A stretch of 30,837 nucleotides of DNA from an uncultured Eubacteriales bacterium (GTDB taxonomy: Bacteria > Bacillota > Clostridia > Lachnospirales > CAG-274), in the NCBI GenBank assembly GCA_905201505.1, contig CAJKOJ010000020.1:1-30837 (forward strand), read 5' to 3'. Positions 1 to 8,577 of this stretch are shown piece after piece; within the stretch, counting starts at the first letter, position 1, and the number at the start of each line of letters is the position of its first letter. Both the position numbers and the translations under genes were made by a program. The notes beneath the pieces were generated by a model. That model worked only from the letters and a program-made list of their open reading frames with translations, was not told the origin of the DNA and did no database searches.

Positions 1-44
1 CTCCAAAGTAACAGATTTTTATATTTAATCTGTCTACTTTAGAG
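1..44. repeat. Imperfect inverted repeat at window edge
   Basis: AAAGTA and CAGATT on the left arm pair with AATCTG and TACTTT on the right arm around an AT-rich loop. No T-run follows on the plus strand. It may be the end of an upstream transcription unit cut by the window edge. Function is not determinable. Confidence 0.35.
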
Positions 45-89
45 GTATCATATCAATTACAATTCCAGGTGGCTTTTTCAAATTGGGTG

Positions 90-118
90 TTGATTTAGCA
101 CGGTGAAGTATGTATAAT
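90..118 (+). promoter_or_regulatory. Candidate thrC promoter
   Basis: TTGATT (90-95) and TATAAT (113-118) are separated by 17 bp. This predicts a leader of about 95 nt before thrC. The leader contains a short hairpin (CGGAA/TTCCG near 154-181). I see no T-box or other known aptamer signature in it. Confidence 0.6.
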
Positions 119-222
119 ACCTGTAAAGTTAAAATATGATAACAAAGAGAGGATGACTGTCGGAAGGTTACAGATTCCGGAATGTGTACCTCATAACAAT
201 AAGCGAAAGGCAGGAATAACAA

Positions 223-1713
223 ATGCAGGTAATGTACCAGAGCACCAGAGGAAAAGGAGAACCGGTAACCGCTTCCCAGGCTATTTTAAAGGGACTTTCT
301 GAAGATGGAGGACTGTTTGTACCAACACAGATTCCGGCACTTGATGTTTCTATGGATGAACTTTCCAGAATGACTTATCAGGAAACTGCTTATCAGGTAA
401 TGAGCCGCCTTCTTACTGACTTTACAGAAGAAGAGCTGCGCACTTGTATCAACCGAGCATATGACAAGAAGTTTGACACAGATGTGATCGCACCTCTTAA
501 GGAAGCTGACGGGGCATATTATCTGGAACTTTTCCATGGTCCTACAATTGCATTTAAAGACATGGCACTTTCCATTTTGCCATATCTTATGACGACTGCA
601 GCAAGAAAGAATAATGTAAAAAATGAAATCGTTATCCTGACTGCGACCTCCGGAGATACTGGAAAAGCAGCACTTGCAGGTTTTGCCGATGTTCCGGGAA
701 CCAGGATTATTGTATTCTATCCGAAACATGGCGTAAGCCCGATCCAGGAGAAGCAGATGGTAACCCAGAAAGGTGCCAATACTTACGTTGTGGGTATCAC
801 AGGTAATTTTGACGATGCCCAGACAGCTGTAAAGAAAATGTTCAATGATAAAGAACTGGCAGCAGAGCTTTCCCAGGCTGGATTCCAGTTCTCTTCTGCA
901 AACTCCATTAACATTGGACGTCTTGTTCCCCAGATCGTTTATTATGTATATGCATATGCTGCGCTGGTGCGCCAGAACAAGATCAAAGCCGGACAGGAGA
1001 TCAATATAGTAGTTCCTACAGGAAATTTTGGAAACATTCTGGCAGCATTTTATGCAAAACAGATGGGACTTCCGGTGAACAAGCTGATTTGTGCTTCTAA
1101 TGAGAACAAGGTTCTGTTTGATTTCTTCTCCACAGGTACATACAATAGAAAGAGAGATTTTATCCTTACCAGTTCTCCATCTATGGATATTTTGATTTCC
1201 AGCAATCTGGAGCGCCTGATCTATCGCATTACAGGCGGAAATCCTGAGGAGTGTGCAAAACTTATGGAAAATCTTTCCAAGGGTGGTGAATACACTATTA
1301 CACCTGAGATGAAAGCCCAGCTGAAGGATTTCTATGGAAACTACTGCTCCGAAGAAGAGACGAAGGAAGCTATCCGCGAAGTATATAAGACAAGTGATTA
1401 TGTGATTGATACACATACTGCAGTTGCTGCTGGCGTATACAAAAAATATGTGAAAGATACCGGAGATAAGATTCCGGCAGTTATTGCTTCTACAGCAAGT
1501 CCATACAAGTTTACCAGAAGTGTTATGGATGCAATCTCCGAGGGACATGAGAATCTGGACGATTTCGGGCTTGCAGACGCACTTGAGAAGCTTTCCGGGG
1601 TGGCAGTTCCGAAGGCAGTCAACGATATCCGTACTGCACCAGTACTTCATGACCGGGTAGTAGATGCAGAAGATATGCCTGCAACTGTGAAAGAGATTCT
1701 AAAAATCAGTTAA
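223..1713 (+). CDS. thrC: Threonine synthase
   Basis: PLP-dependent enzyme that converts O-phosphohomoserine to threonine, the last step of threonine biosynthesis, in the cytoplasm. The 496-residue length is normal for the long (fungal/E. coli-like) class. The N-terminal segment MYQSTRG is typical of the family. The likely PLP lysine is K112 in HGPTIAFKD. TATSGDTGKAA and PTGNFGN form the phosphate-binding and substrate-binding loops. The start at 223 follows an AGG-rich ribosome binding site at about 209-213; an in-frame ATG at 232 is the alternative. The gene stands alone, with its own promoter, and is followed by 6S RNA. Oddity: codon use (CGC/CGT arginine, CTG leucine, ATC isoleucine, almost no ATA) differs from the AGA/ATA-rich genes in the rest of the window. 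Confidence 0.95.
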   Translation: MQVMYQSTRGKGEPVTASQAILKGLSEDGGLFVPTQIPALDVSMDELSRMTYQETAYQVMSRLLTDFTEEELRTCINRAYDKKFDTDVIAPLKEADGAYYLELFHGPTIAFKDMALSILPYLMTTAARKNNVKNEIVILTATSGDTGKAALAGFADVPGTRIIVFYPKHGVSPIQEKQMVTQKGANTYVVGITGNFDDAQTAVKKMFNDKELAAELSQAGFQFSSANSINIGRLVPQIVYYVYAYAALVRQNKIKAGQEINIVVPTGNFGNILAAFYAKQMGLPVNKLICASNENKVLFDFFSTGTYNRKRDFILTSSPSMDILISSNLERLIYRITGGNPEECAKLMENLSKGGEYTITPEMKAQLKDFYGNYCSEEETKEAIREVYKTSDYVIDTHTAVAAGVYKKYVKDTGDKIPAVIASTASPYKFTRSVMDAISEGHENLDDFGLADALEKLSGVAVPKAVNDIRTAPVLHDRVVDAEDMPATVKEILKIS

Positions 1714-1744
1714 AAATCAGTAAAAAGAATTTGTGCATTTTCTG

Positions 1745-1773
1745 TTGAAAAACAGTATATACTAGAGTATAAT
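1745..1773 (+). promoter_or_regulatory. 6S RNA promoter
   Basis: TTGAAA (1745-1750) and TATAAT (1768-1773) lie exactly 17 bp apart. They place transcription start at about 1780-1783, at the foot of the 6S RNA closing stem. This is a near-consensus housekeeping promoter, as expected for an abundant RNA. Confidence 0.8.
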
Positions 1774-1780
1774 TATTTTT

Positions 1781-1980
1781 AGAAAATGAATCCTGGGATG
1801 TGCGAGGCCCCTTTTATTTTTGAACCTACATTTTTTGAACGGGATTCCTACATTGTACTTTCTATGTCAGGCCGCAAGCTAATTCCCTTTGGGCAGCGGA
1901 AGGCAGATGATTGTTCTGCGGAAACCCACCTAGCTAAGCTAGGTGTCAAAAAACTGGAGACGGCATTTTGGATAATTTTA
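1781..1980 (+). ncRNA. ssrS: 6S RNA
   Basis: Regulatory RNA that mimics an open promoter and binds housekeeping RNA polymerase. The ends close on each other: ATCC(T)GGGATGT at 1790-1801 pairs with GCATTTTGGAT at 1963-1973. The 5' block CTGGGATGTGCG and the 3' block GACGGCATTTTGG match the arrangement I know from E. coli 6S RNA (CTGAGATGTTCG and GGCGGCATCTCGG). A strong hairpin near the 3' end (CACCTAGC/GCTAGGTG, 1927-1945) corresponds to the CACCTTG hairpin of E. coli. The length of about 190 nt is right. An open reading frame of 75 codons crosses the locus but is only a by-product of the RNA. Identification is by recalled sequence and structure, not by a covariance search. Confidence 0.88.
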
Positions 1981-1988
1981 CAAAAGAT

Positions 1989-2016
1989 GGGCTCGTCATT
2001 TGACGAGCCCTAATTT
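1989..2016 (+). terminator. 6S RNA terminator
   Basis: GGGCTCGTC (1989-1997) pairs with GACGAGCCC (2002-2010) around ATTT, followed by TAATTTTTTA. This is a classical intrinsic terminator. Confidence 0.9.
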
Positions 2017-2104
2017 TTTATTTGTCAATATTCATATAATTTGCTTTCTAAAGTAAATTAACAAAAAATTATAAACTGCTTTTTAACACATTATAAATAG
2101 TAAT

Positions 2105-2680
2105 TTACTCAACATAACTATCATAAATACTTGTACCATTTTCATTTTTAAAATATATCTGATTATCAGATCTTCCCAATACCTCCAGCACAACATTTAC
2201 GCCTGTCACATTATTACTCTTTACAGTTCTGACTGCTTCAGAACAGAATTCTTCATACAAACCACAGGTTTCTTCCCATTTACTTTTGTAATCAGCACTC
2301 TTCTCCTTTATATAGTCAACTGTATCATCGGTGATATAAGTTTTGTAAACAACATTTCCGTTTTCATAACTTATGTCAAAGCCTGCATTTTCAGCAAGCC
2401 CCATTAAAGCAGCATAAGTCTTGCTGCTTTCAAAATTATCTTTTTCCTTTTCACTGCTGTTATTCTTGGCATCACTTTCATCTTGAATGTCAATATCAAT
2501 TTTAGTTTCATCTGATGTAAATATTTCTTCACTTTCAACTTCACTGGTTCCCTCTGTTGTCTCAGTACTTTCCTCAGTTACCGCTTCAGTAGTACTTATA
2601 TTTGTATTATCACTGTCATTCTTTTTCCCACAGCCTGTCACTGCCAATAAAGCAACTATTAATATAATATATTTCTTCAT
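2105..2680 (-). CDS. Small putative lipoprotein, function unknown
   Basis: 191 residues counted from the ATG at 2680, which has GGAGG 8 nt upstream. A start 8 codons further upstream is possible but would put residues in front of the signal peptide. The N-terminus MKKYIILIVALLAVTGC is a lipoprotein signal with lipobox AVTGC, the lipidated cysteine being residue 17. It is followed by an acidic Ser/Thr/Glu-rich linker to about residue 75. The C-terminal part (about 85-191) is soluble, with aromatic residues and two cysteines. I do not recognise the family. It lies downstream of eno beyond that gene's terminator, so it is probably transcribed separately. It is likely an extracellular membrane-anchored protein. 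Confidence 0.75.
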   Translation of the reverse strand: MKKYIILIVALLAVTGCGKKNDSDNTNISTTEAVTEESTETTEGTSEVESEEIFTSDETKIDIDIQDESDAKNNSSEKEKDNFESSKTYAALMGLAENAGFDISYENGNVVYKTYITDDTVDYIKEKSADYKSKWEETCGLYEEFCSEAVRTVKSNNVTGVNVVLEVLGRSDNQIYFKNENGTSIYDSYVE

Positions 2681-2903
2681 AATACAATCCTCCGTTTTTT
2701 TCATTCATTATATCTTTATAATATTCTCTTGTCAACAGCTCATTTATTACCACAAATATAATTCATTTAAATATAACAAGAGCTTCCTCATAATTCCAAT
2801 GATAAGCTGCCAATATCAACCGAAGTTATTATAACTTTATAAAGTATAACAACTGCAACAAAGTTTCAATAATATAACATATATAAACTTTATTCATTAA
2901 TAC

Positions 2904-2933
2904 AAAAAGCTGCACAGCAAATGCGGTGCAGCT
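2904..2933 (-). terminator. eno terminator
   Basis: AGCTGCAC (2908-2915) pairs with GTGCAGCT (2926-2933). On the minus strand the hairpin is followed by a T-run (plus-strand A-run 2904-2908), 25 bp after the eno stop. The rest of 2681-2957 is AT-rich and holds no gene that I can support. Confidence 0.85.
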
Positions 2934-2957
2934 CTTATATAAAAAATTATAATTTAA

Positions 2958-4292
2958 TTACTTATTCTTTAAGTTAAACCAAGCGTCAAGACCAAGATAC
3001 TGAGCTGTATCACCAAGCTCTTCCTCAATTCTTAACAACTGATTATATTTAGCAACTCTGTCTGTTCTTGCAGGAGCACCTGTCTTAATCTGACCGGCAT
3101 TTACAGCTAATACTATATCAGCAATTGTAGCGTCCTCAGTTTCACCTGATCTGTGAGATACAACAGCTGTCATATTATTTCTATTAGCTAACTTAATAGC
3201 ATCAAATGTCTCTGTAAGAGTACCAATCTGATTAACCTTAATAAGGATAGAATTAGCTACGCCTAAATCAATACCCTTCTGTAATCTCTTAGTATTAGTA
3301 ACGAATAAGTCATCACCAACTAACTGAACCTTGTCACCAAGTCTTTCAGTAAGCATCTTCCAGCCATCCCAGTCCTCTTCAGCTAAACCATCTTCAATAG
3401 AGATAATTGGGTACTTGTCGCAAAGTGCAGCATAGTAATCAACCATTTCAGCAGAAGTTCTTGTAATTTCCTCAGAAGCACCCTTAGCCTTAGTTTCACC
3501 AGGGAAATGATATAAACCATCTTCCATATATAATTCAGAAGAAGCAGGATCCATTGCAATTCTGATTTCTTCGCCTGGCTTATAGCCAGCCTTTTCAACA
3601 GCCTCAAGAATGTTATCAATAACCTCATCTGCTGTAGCACAGTCAGGAGCAAAACCACCTTCGTCACCTACACCTGTAGAATAACCCTTGCTCTTTAATA
3701 CGCTCTTTAATGCGTGATAAATTTCACAGCACATTCTTAAAGCTTCGCTGAAAGTCTTAGCACCAACAGGCATTATCATAAATTCCTGTAAGTCAACAGT
3801 GTTGTCTGCATGCTTACCACCATTCATAATATTCATCATAGGAACTGGCAAAGTCTTAGCGTTAAAACCGCCAAGATACTGATACAAAGGCATATTAAGA
3901 GCCTCAGCAGCAGCTTTAGCAACAGCCATAGACACACCAAGGATAGCATTAGCACCAAGCTTAGCCTTGTTTGGAGTACCGTCTAAAGCAATCATTGTCT
4001 CATCAATACCAACCTGATCTAAAGCGTTCATACCAATGATTTCATCAGCAATAATATCATTAACGTTATTTACAGCGTTAAGAACACCCTTACCGCAGTA
4101 TCTGTCACCGCCGTCTCTCATTTCAACAGCCTCAAACTGACCTGTAGAAGCACCTGAAGGAACAGCAGCTCTTCCCATTACCTGGTTGCCGTCACCTGTA
4201 TCAACAATAACCTCTACTTCAACAGTAGGATTAGCTCTTGAATCAAGTACCTCTCTTGCTAAAACGTCAACAATTTCTAAATAACCTTTCAT
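2958..4292 (-). CDS. eno: Enolase (phosphopyruvate hydratase)
   Basis: Cytoplasmic glycolytic enzyme that interconverts 2-phosphoglycerate and phosphoenolpyruvate, using Mg2+. It has 444 residues from the ATG at 4292. The ATG six codons upstream (4310) would bury the ribosome binding site AAAGGAG inside the gene, so 4292 is chosen. The N-terminal SGASTG loop (about 46-51) closes over the active site. Other family motifs are GDEGGFAP, the metal-ligand segment SIEDGL, LVGDDLFVTN, the KVNQIGT segment and SHRSGETED (379-387). It is the last gene of the minus-strand glycolytic block, with a strong terminator behind it. A TATAAT -10 element 36 bp upstream suggests its own transcription start as well as read-through from gpmI. 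Confidence 0.97.
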   Translation of the reverse strand: MKGYLEIVDVLAREVLDSRANPTVEVEVIVDTGDGNQVMGRAAVPSGASTGQFEAVEMRDGGDRYCGKGVLNAVNNVNDIIADEIIGMNALDQVGIDETMIALDGTPNKAKLGANAILGVSMAVAKAAAEALNMPLYQYLGGFNAKTLPVPMMNIMNGGKHADNTVDLQEFMIMPVGAKTFSEALRMCCEIYHALKSVLKSKGYSTGVGDEGGFAPDCATADEVIDNILEAVEKAGYKPGEEIRIAMDPASSELYMEDGLYHFPGETKAKGASEEITRTSAEMVDYYAALCDKYPIISIEDGLAEEDWDGWKMLTERLGDKVQLVGDDLFVTNTKRLQKGIDLGVANSILIKVNQIGTLTETFDAIKLANRNNMTAVVSHRSGETEDATIADIVLAVNAGQIKTGAPARTDRVAKYNQLLRIEEELGDTAQYLGLDAWFNLKNK

Positions 4293-4327
4293 TTTTTGTT
4301 CTCCTTTCAAAATTGTCTTTAGTGTTA

Positions 4328-4333
4328 ATTATA
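4328..4333 (-). promoter_or_regulatory. Candidate eno -10 element
   Basis: A consensus TATAAT lies on the minus strand in the 106-bp gpmI-eno gap. No good -35 is visible 16-18 bp upstream, so this is tentative. Confidence 0.4.
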
Positions 4334-4398
4334 ACCTATTTCATAGAAAAAATCTACAAAAATATAACAATTTTTTATTAAATTTATTTAAAATAAAT

Positions 4399-5940
4399 TT
4401 ATTTCACAAGTAAAGAGTGACCTGTCATTTCTTCAGGCTGTTCCAAATCCATCATATCAAGGAGCGTAGGAGCAATATCACAAAGCTTTCCGTCTTCCAT
4501 AAGTCCCTTAGCCTTCTTGCAGTTAACAAGCACAAAAGGAACAGGATTTGTTGTATGTGCAGTAAAAGGTTTTCCTGTTTCATAGTCAACAAGTTGGTCA
4601 CTGTTTCCGTGGTCAGCACAAAGGAACATCTGACTGTCTGTCTTCAAGATGCTTTCCATTACTCTGCCAAGGCAGTTATCAATAGTTTCAATAGCTTTAA
4701 CAGCAGCAGACATAATACCTGTATGACCAACCATATCTGGATTTGCATAATTTATAATAATCACATCGTATTTTCCGCCTTCAATAGCATCAACAAGCTT
4801 ATCTGTAACCTGTACCGCACTCATCTCAGGCTGCAGATCATAAGTGGCAACCTTAGGTGAAGGTACAAGGATTCTATCCTCTCCTTCATTAGGCTCTTCA
4901 ACACCGCCGTTAAAGAAAAATGTAACGTGAGCATACTTTTCAGTTTCTGCAATTCTTGCCTGTTTTAAGCCCTTCTTAGCAATATATTCACCAAATGTAT
5001 TTGTAATACTTTCTTTCTTAAATGCAACTTCTTTATTCTCAATAGTAACATCATAGTCTGTAAAACATACATATTTAACAGGGAAATAACCATTAGCTCT
5101 TTCAAATCCATTAAATTTCACATCACAGAAACATCTTGTTATTTCTCTTGCTCTGTCTGGTCGGAAGTTAAAGAAAATAATTGAATCATTCTCTTTAATT
5201 GTGGCAACAGGAGCACCGTTTTCCATTATTACAGTAGGCACTACAAATTCATCATATACTTCCTTTGCATAAGATGCTGCCATACACTCATCAGCTGAAG
5301 GTGCACTTTCTCCTTCACCTAAAACCATAGCATTATATGCCTTTTCAACTCTGTCCCATCTGTTATCTCTGTCCATAGCATAGTATCTGCCTGAAATAGT
5401 GGCTACTTTACCTACACCGATTTCTTTCATTTTAGCTTCAAGCTCAGCTATAAACCCTTTTGCAGATGACGGAGGAGTATCTCTGCCATCTAAAAAGCAA
5501 TGTACATATACCTTTTCAAGTCCATTCATTTTAGCCAGCTTTAACAAGGCATAAACATGGCTTAAATGACTATGCACACCACCCGGCGAAAGCAAGCCAT
5601 ACAAGTGAAGAGATGTATTGTTTTCTTTACAGTTTTTAACTGCATCAAGCAATGCTTCATTTTCAAAGAAATCACCATCATCAATAGACTTCGTAATCTT
5701 TGTCAAATCCTGATAAATAATTCTGCCTGCACCCATATTGAGATGACCTACTTCAGAATTACCCATTTGACCGTCAGGCAGACCAACAGCCATACCGCTT
5801 GCGTATCCCTTAACACAGGGATATTCAGACATTATCTTATTAATTACAGGTGTGTTTGCCTGTTTTACAGCATTTCCTTCTGTCTTATCATTAAGACCAA
5901 ATCCGTCTAAAATCATTAAAACAGTTGTTTTTTTACTCAT
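4399..5940 (-). CDS. gpmI: 2,3-bisphosphoglycerate-independent phosphoglycerate mutase
   Basis: Interconverts 3- and 2-phosphoglycerate through a phosphoserine intermediate, using two Mn2+ ions. The 513-residue length is normal. It belongs to the alkaline-phosphatase superfamily: metal ligand D12 in MILDGFG, nucleophile S62 in GNSEVGH, substrate-loop motif HCFLDGRDTPPSSA, C-terminal metal ligands in ADHGNSD (about 442-448) and H462 in FTAHTT. The start at 5940 has AAAGGAG 9 nt upstream. It lies between tpiA (216-bp gap with two palindromes) and eno, in the usual clostridial order pgk-tpiA-gpmI-eno. Confidence 0.97.
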   Translation of the reverse strand: MSKKTTVLMILDGFGLNDKTEGNAVKQANTPVINKIMSEYPCVKGYASGMAVGLPDGQMGNSEVGHLNMGAGRIIYQDLTKITKSIDDGDFFENEALLDAVKNCKENNTSLHLYGLLSPGGVHSHLSHVYALLKLAKMNGLEKVYVHCFLDGRDTPPSSAKGFIAELEAKMKEIGVGKVATISGRYYAMDRDNRWDRVEKAYNAMVLGEGESAPSADECMAASYAKEVYDEFVVPTVIMENGAPVATIKENDSIIFFNFRPDRAREITRCFCDVKFNGFERANGYFPVKYVCFTDYDVTIENKEVAFKKESITNTFGEYIAKKGLKQARIAETEKYAHVTFFFNGGVEEPNEGEDRILVPSPKVATYDLQPEMSAVQVTDKLVDAIEGGKYDVIIINYANPDMVGHTGIMSAAVKAIETIDNCLGRVMESILKTDSQMFLCADHGNSDQLVDYETGKPFTAHTTNPVPFVLVNCKKAKGLMEDGKLCDIAPTLLDMMDLEQPEEMTGHSLLVK

Positions 5941-5983
5941 TTTTTATTTCTCCTTTTGCTTCTTTTGAAACATAATTAAATTA

Positions 5984-6019
5984 TCGGAACTTTGTTCCGA
6001 TTGTTATGCTTTACATAAC
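5984..6019. repeat. Two adjacent small palindromes in the gpmI leader
   Basis: TCGGAAC-TTT-GTTCCGA (5984-6000) and GTTATG-CTTTA-CATAAC (6003-6019). Very similar units (GGAAC-AAA-GTTCC and GTTATGC-GAA-GCATAAC) recur at 12199-12316 in the pectinase leader. They have no T-run, so they are not simple terminators. Confidence 0.6.
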
Positions 6020-6156
6020 GGTTTTACTTTATAAATCATATACTGATTTGGCTAATGCTCCTATAGTTTATATTTATAAATTGTGAGCAACATCAAACCC
6101 ATTTTTACCAAACTCATTTCATTGTCAAAGCCCTGTTACAATCGTTATACTATTGT

Positions 6157-6906
6157 TTACACATCAGCATTAACAATGTTTGCAAATTCCTCTTTAAGGC
6201 TGGCTCCGCCTACAAGTCCGCCGTCAATATCAGGCATTGCAAACAATTCATTGGCATTTTTACCGTTTACACTGCCGCCGTAAAGTATTCTTGTCTTCTG
6301 AGCAATTTTTTCTCCAAACATTTCACCAATACATTTTCTGATTTCGTGGCAAATTTCCTGTGCCTGTTCATTGGTAGCATGTTTGCCTGTACCTATTGCC
6401 CATATAGGCTCATAAGCAACAACAACACTTTCCGCCTGTTTGTCAGTAAGATTTTTAAGAGCTTTTTTAACCTGTATTCTAATTTTTTCAATAGTAATAT
6501 CGTCTTCTCTTTCTTCTAGACTTTCACCAACACATACTATAGGTATAATACCATATTCAAAAGCCTTTAAAACCTTTTTATTGACAATTACATCATTTTC
6601 CTTAAAGTAACTGCGTCTTTCTGAATGTCCTACTATTACATATTTAACGCCAATTTCCTTCAGCATAGTAGCAGAGGTTTCTCCTGTATAAGCACCGCAA
6701 TTTTCATAATGCAGATTTTCAGCACCAAGCTTAATATTAGTGTGCATTATAGATTCAGCAACAGCAATAAGATTTATTGCCGGCACACAAAGTACAACAT
6801 CCACATCTTCTTTATCTATTTTATCTTTAAGTAAATTAACTAAATCAACAGCTTCCCTCGGAGTTTTATTCATCTTCCAGTTCCCGGCAACCATACGTTT
6901 TCTCAT
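6157..6906 (-). CDS. tpiA: Triosephosphate isomerase
   Basis: Interconverts dihydroxyacetone phosphate and glyceraldehyde 3-phosphate in the cytoplasm. The 249-residue length is normal. Catalytic residues are visible: N9 and K11 in GNWKMN, H94 in VGHSERR, E166 in AYEPIWAIGTGK (loop 6), and the phosphate-binding YGGSVN and GGLVGGAS segments near the C-terminus. The start at 6906 is preceded by GAGGG. A well-formed promoter lies 44 bp upstream, so the gene need not depend on pgk read-through. Confidence 0.97.
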   Translation of the reverse strand: MRKRMVAGNWKMNKTPREAVDLVNLLKDKIDKEDVDVVLCVPAINLIAVAESIMHTNIKLGAENLHYENCGAYTGETSATMLKEIGVKYVIVGHSERRSYFKENDVIVNKKVLKAFEYGIIPIVCVGESLEEREDDITIEKIRIQVKKALKNLTDKQAESVVVAYEPIWAIGTGKHATNEQAQEICHEIRKCIGEMFGEKIAQKTRILYGGSVNGKNANELFAMPDIDGGLVGGASLKEEFANIVNADV

Positions 6907-6949
6907 AATATTTACACCCTCTCTATGTAATTAATATGTTCCTGCTCTC

Positions 6950-6978
6950 ATTATACTACAAGGCTGTTGAAATCTCAA
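6950..6978 (-). promoter_or_regulatory. tpiA promoter overlapping a hairpin
   Basis: On the minus strand TTGAGA (6973-6978) and TATAAT (6950-6955) are separated by exactly 17 bp. The -35 hexamer and part of the spacer lie inside the hairpin at 6962-6983. Confidence 0.7.
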
Positions 6979-6990
6979 CAGCCTTTTTTT
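6960..6990. terminator. Hairpin downstream of pgk, terminator-like on the plus strand
   Basis: GGCTGTTGA pairs with TCAACAGCC around a two-base centre. On the plus strand it is followed by a run of seven T. On the minus strand, the direction of pgk, it is followed only by TTGTAG and the tpiA -10. By sequence the stronger termination is therefore against the genes. Partial termination of pgk transcripts is still possible. Confidence 0.5.
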
Positions 6991-7013
6991 AAAATAGGAA
7001 ATATTTTATATGA

Positions 7014-8222
7014 TTATTTATCCTGTGCAGCAACAACACCTGGAAGTTCTTTACCCTCTAAAAACTCAAGTGAAGCACCGCCTCCTGTAGAAATATGGCT
7101 CATCTTATCGCCAAAGCCCATCTGGTTAACAGCAGCAGCTGAATCTCCTCCGCCAATAATAGTAGTTGCATCAATATCAGCCAAAGCCTGAGCTACAGCC
7201 TTTGTACCCTCTGCATAATCAGAAATTTCAAATACACCCATAGGTCCGTTCCAAACTACAGTCTTAGCATCTTTTAAAGCATCAGCATAAAGCACTCTTG
7301 TCTTTTCACCAATATCAAATCCTTCTTCATCATCAGCAATAAACGGTTCTGCAGGATTTTCAGGTCTTTCAACAGTATGATGAGGCTTGCCTGCACCAAA
7401 TTCTTTAGCAACAACAGTATCAATAGGAAGAAGGAGCTTAACACCCTTTTCTTCAGCCTTTTTAACCATTTCAAGTGCATAATCCATCTTATCCTCTTCA
7501 AGGAGGCTCTTACCGATTGAATAACCCTGAGCCTTAAAGAAAGTATATGCCATACCGCCTCCGATAATAAGCGTATCTACCTTATCAAGGAGATTATTTA
7601 TAACATTAATCTTATCACTTACCTTAGCACCGCCAAGAATAGCAACAAAAGGTCTTACAGGATTATTTACAGCATTGCCGAGATAATCTATTTCTTTCTG
7701 CATAAGATAACCTACAGCAGCTTCCTTAACATACTTTGTTACGCCTACTGTTGAACAGTGAGCTCTGTGAGAAGAACCAAAAGCATCATTTACATAAATA
7801 TCAGCTAAAGAAGCTAAGTCCTTGCTGAATTCCTCACCATTTTTAGTCTCTTCTTTGCGGAATCTTGTATTTTCAAGAAGAATAACATCGCCGTCTTTCA
7901 TATTTGCAGCAGCTGCCTTGGCATTAGGTCCTACAACCTCATTATCAGCAGCAAAAACTACTTCTTTACCAAGTTTTTCAGACAATCTCTTAGCAACAGG
8001 AGCTAAAGAAAATTCAGCACTTGGTTCCTTTGGCTTGCCTAAGTGAGAACAAAGAATAACTCTTGCACCTTCAGAAGTCAACTTCTGAATAGTGGGCAAT
8101 GCAGCTACAATTCTGTTTTCATCGGTAATAACACCATCCTGTAAAGGAACATTAAAGTCACATCTTACAAGGACATTCTTACCTTTAACCTGTAAATCAT
8201 CAACAGTTTTCTTATTTAACAT
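7014..8222 (-). CDS. pgk: Phosphoglycerate kinase
   Basis: Transfers the acyl phosphate of 1,3-bisphosphoglycerate to ADP, the first ATP-forming step of glycolysis. The 402-residue length is normal for bacteria. The N-domain substrate loop is RCDFNVPL (about 24-31). The family motifs GSSHRAHCS and GGAKVSDKI, the hinge-adjacent WNGPMGVFE, and the C-domain nucleotide loop GGGDSAAAV are all present. The start at 8222 follows GAAAGGAG. It precedes tpiA in the block, but no glyceraldehyde-3-phosphate dehydrogenase gene sits in front of it as is common in Firmicutes. Confidence 0.97.
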   Translation of the reverse strand: MLNKKTVDDLQVKGKNVLVRCDFNVPLQDGVITDENRIVAALPTIQKLTSEGARVILCSHLGKPKEPSAEFSLAPVAKRLSEKLGKEVVFAADNEVVGPNAKAAAANMKDGDVILLENTRFRKEETKNGEEFSKDLASLADIYVNDAFGSSHRAHCSTVGVTKYVKEAAVGYLMQKEIDYLGNAVNNPVRPFVAILGGAKVSDKINVINNLLDKVDTLIIGGGMAYTFFKAQGYSIGKSLLEEDKMDYALEMVKKAEEKGVKLLLPIDTVVAKEFGAGKPHHTVERPENPAEPFIADDEEGFDIGEKTRVLYADALKDAKTVVWNGPMGVFEISDYAEGTKAVAQALADIDATTIIGGGDSAAAVNQMGFGDKMSHISTGGGASLEFLEGKELPGVVAAQDK

Positions 8223-8317
8223 TTTTTGTTTCTCCTTTCAAACTACATAATAAACATTACGCAAATATTGATATAACTGCACCACTACTTGTGAAACTTA
8301 TATCAAACATTGCTAAC

Positions 8318-8326
8318 ATTATAACA
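8318..8326 (-). promoter_or_regulatory. Extended -10 promoter for pgk
   Basis: On the minus strand TGT precedes TATAAT, giving the TGn extension, about 95 bp before the pgk start. The -35 region is weak (TTCTAA). The remainder of the 355-bp gap 8223-8577 holds only the hydratase terminator and AT-rich sequence; I see no gene there. Confidence 0.6.
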
Positions 8327-8466
8327 TAAAATTCCACTTATTAGAACTCTATTATTTTAACAATATTTAAGTTATAATATCCAGATAATTTATGCAAAAC
8401 AACTAGAAAATATTACGATTTTACATCGATATAACATAGATTTAAAATTCTTTTACATAGTTTTGT

Positions 8467-8493
8467 AAAAAGGAGGGGCATTCTTGTCCCTCC
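8467..8493 (-). terminator. Terminator of the aconitase-family gene
   Basis: On the minus strand GGAGGG and CCCTCC form a stem over a 10-nt loop, followed by TTTTT (plus-strand A-run 8467-8471). It lies 85 bp after the stop codon at 8578. Confidence 0.8.
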
Positions 8494-8577
8494 ATATAAT
8501 AAATACATCTGCATAATAACTCATATATTGCAATTTTAAACACTTTGAATTTCTCTGTCTGAGCATTTTAACACATA

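Noticed and set aside
119..222. Possible T-box or other riboswitch in the thrC leader
   Set aside because: No T-box sequence, no terminator and no known aptamer core; only a short hairpin is visible.
286..1650. Long open frame of 454 codons on the minus strand opposite thrC
   Set aside because: It mirrors the thrC codons, has no ribosome binding site or family motif, and thrC matches its family over its full length.
1786..2013. 75-codon open frame on the plus strand
   Set aside because: It covers the 6S RNA and its terminator; the closing stem, promoter and conserved blocks explain the sequence and no ribosome binding site is present.
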